DNA of 64,000 bases, taken from positions 310,001-374,000 of the forward strand of contig NZ_JAGSPJ010000001.1 in the NCBI RefSeq assembly GCF_018139545.1, in the 5' to 3' direction. This DNA comes from Affinundibacterium fentianense (GTDB lineage: Bacteria; Pseudomonadota; Gammaproteobacteria; Burkholderiales; Burkholderiaceae_D). Of this stretch, positions 58,243 through 64,000 are shown one piece after another. The notes under the pieces were generated by a model that saw nothing but the letters and a program-made list of their open reading frames with translations, made no database searches and was not told the DNA's origin. How positions within the stretch are numbered: the first letter of the stretch is position 1; every line of letters begins with the position of its first letter. Made by a program: the position numbers and the translations under genes.

Positions 58243-59322
58243 TCAATTGGGTAAAAGCGAACCATTCAACCCGAGCTTGGCTAACTTTGCACGCATCTTT
58301 TCTGCTTCTGATTTCGTATTAAATGGACCAACTCGGACGCGAATAACCTCACCATTTTTCGTTACTATCTTTTGTGTGTACGAGGCAATGTTGGCACTCT
58401 TCATTTTCGTCTGCAATTCACGTACTTTGACAGGGCTATTGAGCGCTGCAACTTGTATCAGAAAATGCCCATCGGCGGTCTCAGATTTTGTATTTTTAGC
58501 ATTCGACTTCACATCCTTTTCAGGAAAACTACGGCCTTCTAACAAGGCCAAAGCACGTGCTGCATCGTCTGCATTATCGCGCTTTACATCCGCTTTCTGA
58601 TCATGCTTGGCATCCATTTTTTTGATCGGATCCGAAGACAATTTGTTCGTTACTGGAAGCGAATTGGTGCCAGGATTTTTTGCCGGCACTGTGGCGTCAC
58701 TCTTCTGCACTATTGCAGTGTCGGAACTAGTCGAGTTATTTGTTTTAGTTTCAACTTTAGCGATTGTTCGTGTATCTAACTTTGATGTCGAAGCAGGCGC
58801 TGGACTCTTTATCTCTTCATTTAATTGGTCGTGCACTTCTGTCGATTTCGGCACTGTGACTGGCGGTGCATCAAGCAATTCTTCCGCCTTATCGATACCT
58901 TGCGTCATGCCAGAATTCATTGTACCAAGCGGGGCAGAATTTGCAGTCGGACCCCGCTGTATGCCGGAGGAGCTGCCCTCTTTTGAAGGAAATTCAATTG
59001 CAATCTGTTGATTCGAAGGTTTGGGTTCAGAATCGAAAACCATCGGCAATCCAATGACCGCACCTAAAACCAGAGTAACAGCACCAATTAAACGTCTGCG
59101 TGCCCGCTTTTTCTCTGGTAATGCGGTGTCGTCTGTTTGTTTTCTGGCGTTGTTCGCTTGGCGTTTAGTTGATCGAGATGGTTTCGATCTCGTTGCCGAC
59201 TCACTCGCCGCAATACTGTCTTCTTCAGCACGCGAACGAAATTCACCGCTAACGCTCTCATCAGACGCTTCGCTGGAATTTTTATTCTTATTATTTTGCT
59301 TAAATAGTGAGTCTAGGCTCAT
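58243..59322 (-). CDS. SPOR-domain protein (DedD-like)
   Basis: 359 residues. A basic N-terminal region is followed by one membrane helix (about 80-100, LIGAVTLVLGAVIGLPMVF), a long disordered Ser/Lys-rich stretch, and a C-terminal SPOR domain (about 283-359, GHFLIQVAALNSP to VRVGPFNTKSEAEKM). SPOR domains bind denuded glycan strands at division sites, so a role in cell division is likely. DedD is in the equivalent position upstream of cvpA in E. coli. Inner membrane, C-terminus periplasmic. Confidence 0.9.
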   Translation of the reverse strand: MSLDSLFKQNNKNKNSSEASDESVSGEFRSRAEEDSIAASESATRSKPSRSTKRQANNARKQTDDTALPEKKRARRRLIGAVTLVLGAVIGLPMVFDSEPKPSNQQIAIEFPSKEGSSSGIQRGPTANSAPLGTMNSGMTQGIDKAEELLDAPPVTVPKSTEVHDQLNEEIKSPAPASTSKLDTRTIAKVETKTNNSTSSDTAIVQKSDATVPAKNPGTNSLPVTNKLSSDPIKKMDAKHDQKADVKRDNADDAARALALLEGRSFPEKDVKSNAKNTKSETADGHFLIQVAALNSPVKVRELQTKMKSANIASYTQKIVTKNGEVIRVRVGPFNTKSEAEKMRAKLAKLGLNGSLLPN

Positions 59323-59350
59323 AGCAAATTAGTTTTCTTGGGTAAGTCGC

Positions 59351-60658
59351 TTAGGATTGAGCGTTTCTTCTGGCTCGCATAACGCCTGCTACCGTTAAAA
59401 ATGAACCGAAGACCACTATTCTATCATTTTCCCCTGCTTTGCTCATCGCAAACATATAGGCATCTTCAGGACTTTTAAATTGATGCAAACTATGATCCTT
59501 ATCCTCGGTCACGTTGGCGTCGTGCAAATAATTCAGCAATTGATCAGAAGATGCCGCACGTGGCAACGGCAAATCACAAAGACACCAATGATCAATTTTC
59601 CCTGCCATATGCGCGATGACACCTAGAATGTCTTTATCGAGCATGGAGCCAAAAATAGCATAGGTGTAAGCATGAAAGCCCATATTATCTAAATTCTGCG
59701 ATAAAGTCGCTGCCGCGTGAGGATTGTGCGCCACGTCCAAAACGACTGTCGGTCTTCCTGGCAAAACTTGGAAACGGCCAGGAAGATCAACCATCACCAA
59801 TCCAGTTCGTACTTCTTGTGCCCCAACAGGCAACTGATCACGCAATGCTTCCAATGCGGCAAGTACAGCCGAGGCGTTTAACAGTTGGTTGGCGCCACGA
59901 AGACTTGGATAAGCCAATGAATTCCTTCTTTGCTCTCGCCCACCAAAATTCCATTGTTGCTTATCACCGTTATAGTTGAAGTCGCGCCCAAAAAGACGCA
60001 AATCGGCACCGATTGCTAAAGCGTGATCGATAAGACTTTGTGGAGCTTGTGGATCGCTACATATTGCAACTTTACCTTGGCGAAAAATACCCGCTTTTTC
60101 AAATCCTATTTTTTCACGCGTATCACCCAAATAATCGACATGGTCAATATCAACGCTCGTCACAATAGAAACATCTGCATCGATCACATTGACTGCATCT
60201 AATCGCCCACCCAACCCAACTTCCAGAATCACCACATCGAGCGGAGCATCTGCAAGAAGCTTACAAATAGCCAGCGTTGTAAATTCAAAGTAAGTCAGCG
60301 AAATTTCTTTGCGTGCCGCTTCCACCACATCAAATGCTTTGACAAAACTTTCATCATCTAACGGTACACCGTTGACCCTAGCTCGCTCATTAAAATCAAG
60401 AAAGTGCGGCTTGCTATAGAGCCCGACCCGATACCCTGCCTGAATGAAGATCGACTCAAGCATCGCACAGGTAGAACCTTTACCATTGGTTCCTGCCACC
60501 ATAATCACTGGACAGGAGTATTGGAGATCTAATGCATTCTTGACCTTCATGACTCTCTCCAGTCCCATGTCTATCTCTTTGGAGTGGCGTGTTTCCAAGA
60601 GGGAGAGCCAGTCAGCCAATTTTGTAGGTGCCAAAGCCGAGTGAGTAGGACTTGTCAT
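59351..60658 (-). CDS. folC: Bifunctional folylpolyglutamate synthase/dihydrofolate synthase
   Basis: 435 residues from the ATG at 60658; a TTG four codons upstream is also in frame. The ATP-binding loop is GTNGKGSTCAMLES, GLYSKPHFLDFNERARVNG is the switch region, and ILEVGLGGRLDAVN and VVLDVAHNPHAAATL are family landmarks. It makes dihydrofolate and then adds glutamates. It starts 94 bases after the end of accD; a terminator-like hairpin sits between them. Confidence 0.97.
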   Translation of the reverse strand: MTSPTHSALAPTKLADWLSLLETRHSKEIDMGLERVMKVKNALDLQYSCPVIMVAGTNGKGSTCAMLESIFIQAGYRVGLYSKPHFLDFNERARVNGVPLDDESFVKAFDVVEAARKEISLTYFEFTTLAICKLLADAPLDVVILEVGLGGRLDAVNVIDADVSIVTSVDIDHVDYLGDTREKIGFEKAGIFRQGKVAICSDPQAPQSLIDHALAIGADLRLFGRDFNYNGDKQQWNFGGREQRRNSLAYPSLRGANQLLNASAVLAALEALRDQLPVGAQEVRTGLVMVDLPGRFQVLPGRPTVVLDVAHNPHAAATLSQNLDNMGFHAYTYAIFGSMLDKDILGVIAHMAGKIDHWCLCDLPLPRAASSDQLLNYLHDANVTEDKDHSLHQFKSPEDAYMFAMSKAGENDRIVVFGSFLTVAGVMRARRNAQS

Positions 60659-60682
60659 AGTGAGAATCAAAAGAAACGTAAC

Positions 60683-60735
60683 AATAAAAAAGAGCCTGAA
60701 GATCTTTGCTTATTTAGCAAACATCCTCAGGCTCC
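60683..60735 (-). terminator. Hairpin terminator between accD and folC
   Basis: GAGCCTGAAGAT (60692-60703) pairs with ATCCTCAGGCTC (60723-60734) with one G-U; AGCAAA/TTTGCT extends the stem towards a short loop. On the minus strand a T-run of six follows. It lies inside the trp-acc-fol-pur block. Confidence 0.75.
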
Positions 60736-60751
60736 ACAATCTTGATATAAA

Positions 60752-61624
60752 TTAGGAAACGGCTTCCACTGGTTGGTTTTGCAGTAAGGCCATCAAACGA
60801 GCCAACTCTTCCCGCAACTTGCGTCGATCAACGACCATATCAACCGCACCCTTTTGCAGCAAAAATTCAGCACGTTGAAATCCTTCTGGAAGTTTCTCCC
60901 GAACTGTATTTTCAATCACTCGAGGACCAGCAAATCCTATTAATGCTTTTGGCTCAGCAATCACCACATCCCCCATGAACGCGAACGAAGCAGAAACGCC
61001 TCCCATTGTAGGATCAGTCAGCACAGAGATAAATGGCAATTTCTTTTCTGTTAACTTTGTTAGCATTGCCGTTGTCTTTGCCATTTGCATTAACGAAAGC
61101 AGGCCCTCTTGCATGCGTGCACCACCCGTCGCGGTAAAGCAGATGAAAGGTACTTTTTGCTCTAATGCTGCTTGCACGCCACGAACAAAGCGTTCTCCGA
61201 CGACGGACCCCATCGAGCCGCCCATGAATCCAAATTCAAAACAAGCAACGACTGCGGGAACAGACATTATCGATCCCCCCATCACAACCAATGCATCTGT
61301 TTCGTTTGTACTATCCATCGCATCTTTAATACGTTCAGGATATTTTTTGCTGTCTTTAAATTTAAGCGTATCGACAGGTACTACTTCGTGCCCAATTTCG
61401 TAACGGCCTCCCGTATCGAGCAAGGCATCCAGACGCTCACGCGCACTAATTCGTAAATGGTGATCACATTTAGAACAAACATGCACATTTGCTTCTAAAT
61501 CTGAACGATATAAAACAGCTTCACAAGATGGACATTTAACCCATAAACCTTCTGGCATGGAACGGCGATTTGCCGTCTCAGAGCGTTGAATACGTGGGGG
61601 AAGTAATTTCTCTAACCAACTCAT
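60752..61624 (-). CDS. accD: Acetyl-CoA carboxylase carboxyltransferase subunit beta
   Basis: 290 residues. The N-terminal zinc ribbon has C31, C34, C50 and C53. The crotonase-like carboxyltransferase domain contains [19 protein letters not shown] and [19 protein letters not shown]. It forms malonyl-CoA with AccA and the biotin carrier for fatty-acid synthesis. Located between trpA and folC as in other Burkholderiales. GGAGAGAAC precedes the ATG. Confidence 0.98.
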   Translation of the reverse strand: MSWLEKLLPPRIQRSETANRRSMPEGLWVKCPSCEAVLYRSDLEANVHVCSKCDHHLRISARERLDALLDTGGRYEIGHEVVPVDTLKFKDSKKYPERIKDAMDSTNETDALVVMGGSIMSVPAVVACFEFGFMGGSMGSVVGERFVRGVQAALEQKVPFICFTATGGARMQEGLLSLMQMAKTTAMLTKLTEKKLPFISVLTDPTMGGVSASFAFMGDVVIAEPKALIGFAGPRVIENTVREKLPEGFQRAEFLLQKGAVDMVVDRRKLREELARLMALLQNQPVEAVS

Positions 61625-61823
61625 AGTTCTCTCCTCATATCTGCTTGATGATTTATGACATCAAACGGGGGCGCATTCTTCGTGGAATGCTGTAATTGGC
61701 GCGTATTCTATTCTATTTCCGCGCCAATTGCGACTCAGATAGGTATTCAACAACTAAATCGAGAAAGATGTGAAATATTCGAATTCGCTTTCATTTCCAA
61801 TCAAACTTGCAATTAATGCAAAT

Positions 61824-62621
61824 TCAGCTATCCAGTGCGCGACGAATCTCTGATATGAATTGCTGCACCGCCGATACCGCTTGGTCTCTCGGGGTATTTT
61901 CCAATTCTTGAATAATTCTCGAACCAATCACGACCGCATCCGAAACAGAGGAAATCGCCTTCGCAGTGGCCCCATCGCGAATTCCAAAACCAACGCCCAC
62001 TGGCACATTGACATGCTTTTTGATGCGAGGAATCATTGCCGCAACGGCATCCAAATCCAACGCCCCCGAGCCAGTAACACCTTTTAACGAAACATAATAC
62101 ACATAGCCGGTCGCAATTTTTCCAACTTGTGCGATGCGCTCATCAGTCGAGGTCGGTGCCAATAGGAAAATCGTATCCATGCCATTTTTATGCATATTTT
62201 CCGCAAAGTATTCGCATTCCTCTGGAGGATAATCAACTACTAACACGCCATCGACACCAACATCAGAAGCCACCTGAATAAATTGCTCTTGCCCCATGCG
62301 CTCTATTGGATTGGCATAGCCCATCAATACAACGGGAGTCACTTGGTTCGCTTCGCGAAATTGCTTCACGATTGCCAACACATCACGCAATCCTACACCT
62401 TTCAGCAGAGCACGCTCAGACGCTCGCTGAATCACCGGACCATCCGCCATAGGGTCAGAAAATGGCACCCCCAACTCAATAATATCGGCACCACCCTCAA
62501 CTAAGGCATGCATCAATGGCAAAGTTAATTCGGGATCAGGATCACCCGCGGTGATAAATGGAATCAAGCCTTTTTTATTTTTTGCCGCCAATGCGGCCAA
62601 ACATGTTTGAATTCGGGACAT
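61824..62621 (-). CDS. trpA: Tryptophan synthase alpha chain
   Basis: 265 residues. The catalytic E49 and D60 are in [15 protein letters not shown]. It cleaves indole-3-glycerol phosphate to indole, which is channelled to Trp[12 protein letters not shown] at the N-terminus and [13 protein letters not shown], the phosphate loop, are intact. It lies 140 bases downstream of trpB and 199 bases upstream of accD on the same strand. Confidence 0.98.
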   Translation of the reverse strand: MSRIQTCLAALAAKNKKGLIPFITAGDPDPELTLPLMHALVEGGADIIELGVPFSDPMADGPVIQRASERALLKGVGLRDVLAIVKQFREANQVTPVVLMGYANPIERMGQEQFIQVASDVGVDGVLVVDYPPEECEYFAENMHKNGMDTIFLLAPTSTDERIAQVGKIATGYVYYVSLKGVTGSGALDLDAVAAMIPRIKKHVNVPVGVGFGIRDGATAKAISSVSDAVVIGSRIIQELENTPRDQAVSAVQQFISEIRRALDS

Positions 62622-62761
62622 AGTGTTTGCTATCCATCTTCAATAAGTAGAAGTTAATTGGGAAGCGCAGTACCGGCATTAACGAATTTCATTCGCATAT
62701 GCGGTACTTGGCTTTTTTGAATGCAGAAATTCACGCTGTATTTATGCGCTTGCGCACGTGA

Positions 62762-64000
62762 TCAGTAAAACTTCAATCCAGCACGTTCCGCAACGGTATG
62801 CATGTCTTTGTCACCGCGACCTGACAAGTTTGCCAAGACAATTTTATCTTTTGGCAAAGTCGCCGCCAACTTCGCAGCATAGGCCAATGCATGACTAGAT
62901 TCCAATGCCGGGATAATGCCTTCGATACGACAACAATCATGAAACGCTTTGAGCGCTTCCTCGTCGGTAATCGTGGCATACTGCGCACGACCAGAGTCTT
63001 TGAGCCACGCATGTTCTGGACCAACCCCTGGATAATCTAGCCCAGCAGAAACCGAATGGGTCTCAATCACTTGCCCATTCGCATCTTGCATTAAATAAGT
63101 CCGATTGCCGTGCAAAACACCTGGCGAACCAGCCGTTAAAGATGCAGAGTGTTTTCCTGTTTCCAAGCCCTCACCTGCTGCCTCGACACCAATCAACTGT
63201 ACTTCTTTTAAATCGATGTAAGGATAAAAGATACCCATCGCATTCGAACCACCACCCACACATGCAGTGACGACATCAGGCTGACGACCTGCTACTTCGG
63301 GCATCTGCCATAAACATTCTTCACCAATCACAGATTGAAAATCACGTACCATCATAGGATAAGGGTGCGGCCCCGCCACCGTGCCAATAATATAGAAAGT
63401 ATTATCGACATTCGCGACCCAATCACGCATCGCTTCGTTCAGCGCATCTTTTAATGTTTTAGATCCAGATTCAACTGGCACTACGGTTGCACCCAAGAGC
63501 TTCATGCGATACACATTTTGCGCTTGGCGTTTAACGTCTTCTGAGCCCATATAAACTACGCACTCCAAACCAAAACGTGCACAAATTGTCGCAGTCGCCA
63601 CACCATGTTGACCTGCGCCAGTTTCTGCAATGACACGCGGTTTACCCATACGCTTCGCGAGCAAAGCTTGGCCAATCACGTTGTTGATTTTATGCGCACC
63701 AGTATGATTCAAATCTTCGCGTTTAAAATAAATTTGCGCACCACCCATCGTTTCAGACCAGCGCTTGGCATGATAGATAGGCGATGGACGTCCAACGAAG
63801 TGTTTGAGTTCGTATCGAAATTCTTCTAAAAATTCTGGGTCATGTTGAAACTTGGCATACGCCTCTTTTAATTCATTCAAGGCATGTGTTAAGGTTTCAG
63901 AAACGAAAGTACCGCCGTACATGCCAAAATGACCACGCGCATCGGGATAATTATAAGTAGCTGAATGATAAATTGCGGTTGGCGCTTGAGCGCCCACTGA
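62762..64000 (-). CDS. trpB: Tryptophan synthase beta chain (5' end at window edge)
   Basis: PLP enzyme condensing indole with serine. HTGAHKINN carries the PLP-binding Lys; GGGSNAMG and [13 protein letters not shown] are also present. A GTG at 63997 could start the protein, but the frame stays open to the right edge (the preceding codon is TCA), so the true start may lie outside the window. At least 411 residues are present, slightly over the usual 400. Confidence 0.97.
   Translation of the reverse strand, partial: SVGAQAPTAIYHSATYNYPDARGHFGMYGGTFVSETLTHALNELKEAYAKFQHDPEFLEEFRYELKHFVGRPSPIYHAKRWSETMGGAQIYFKREDLNHTGAHKINNVIGQALLAKRMGKPRVIAETGAGQHGVATATICARFGLECVVYMGSEDVKRQAQNVYRMKLLGATVVPVESGSKTLKDALNEAMRDWVANVDNTFYIIGTVAGPHPYPMMVRDFQSVIGEECLWQMPEVAGRQPDVVTACVGGGSNAMGIFYPYIDLKEVQLIGVEAAGEGLETGKHSASLTAGSPGVLHGNRTYLMQDANGQVIETHSVSAGLDYPGVGPEHAWLKDSGRAQYATITDEEALKAFHDCCRIEGIIPALESSHALAYAAKLAATLPKDKIVLANLSGRGDKDMHTVAERAGLKFY

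Overview
This 64 kb window is a chromosomal segment of a betaproteobacterium, most likely Burkholderiales/Oxalobacteraceae and possibly Undibacterium-like. The assignment rests on gene content and order. There is a trpB-trpA-accD-folC-SPOR-cvpA-purF block typical of Burkholderiales. Families common in that order (DUF2863, DUF3079, DUF4404, stand-alone GspE/PulE ATPase) are present, and RpoD carries the long N-terminal extension seen in betaproteobacteria. Base composition is moderately AT-rich for the group. No 16S rRNA is present, so the genus is inference.

Layout. 1-7.7 kb: a truncated yaaA, an orphan PIN-domain protein, an isolated cheZ-cheA pair, selO, msrB, a septation protein (yciB) overlapping a bolA-like gene, and a periplasmic PpiC-type isomerase. 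7.7-13.7 kb: DUF4404, the ispD-ispF isoprenoid pair, mfd and serB. 13.8-18.0 kb: a BlaI repressor/M56-TonB signalling pair with a striking three-site operator, a YfcG-type GST and a DUF2863 protein. 18.1-23.4 kb: a CYTH triphosphatase coupled to an M14 carboxypeptidase, tRNA-Pro(GGG), a UDP-glucuronate decarboxylase, two NadR-like P-loop proteins (one with an altered Walker A), a small HTH protein and tRNA-Ser(CGA). 23.8-35.6 kb: an EAL-CBS-GGDEF protein, serS, rpoD, a pnuC/NadR-kinase salvage pair, an OmpA-family protein and a ChaN-like protein, then about 1.7 kb without a convincing gene but with RNA-like hairpins, ending in tRNA-His(GTG). 35.9-50.5 kb: dusA, DUF3079, an HPP-CBS transporter, an omega-aminotransferase, trhP, an EamA transporter, typA, htpG (with a sigma-32-like promoter), a glycine-zipper lipoprotein, a spermidine-synthase-like protein and a GspE-type ATPase. 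50.6-55.8 kb: a TPR-GAF-GGDEF cyclase converging on a TonB-dependent receptor. 56.2-64 kb: the purF-cvpA-SPOR-folC-accD-trpA-trpB block on the minus strand.

Most of the window is housekeeping: tRNA genes and modification, nucleotide, amino-acid, isoprenoid and NAD salvage metabolism, DNA repair, translation stress. It is interspersed with signalling genes (two c-di-GMP enzymes, CheA/CheZ, BlaI/M56). No insertion sequence, prophage, CRISPR array or complete toxin-antitoxin or defence locus was recognised. The best candidates for something new are the phased BlaI operator and TonB-fused M56 protease, the UXS/P-loop kinase locus with the altered Walker A protein, the structured gene-poor stretch at 33.8-35.5 kb, and a possible small RNA just upstream of rpoD.
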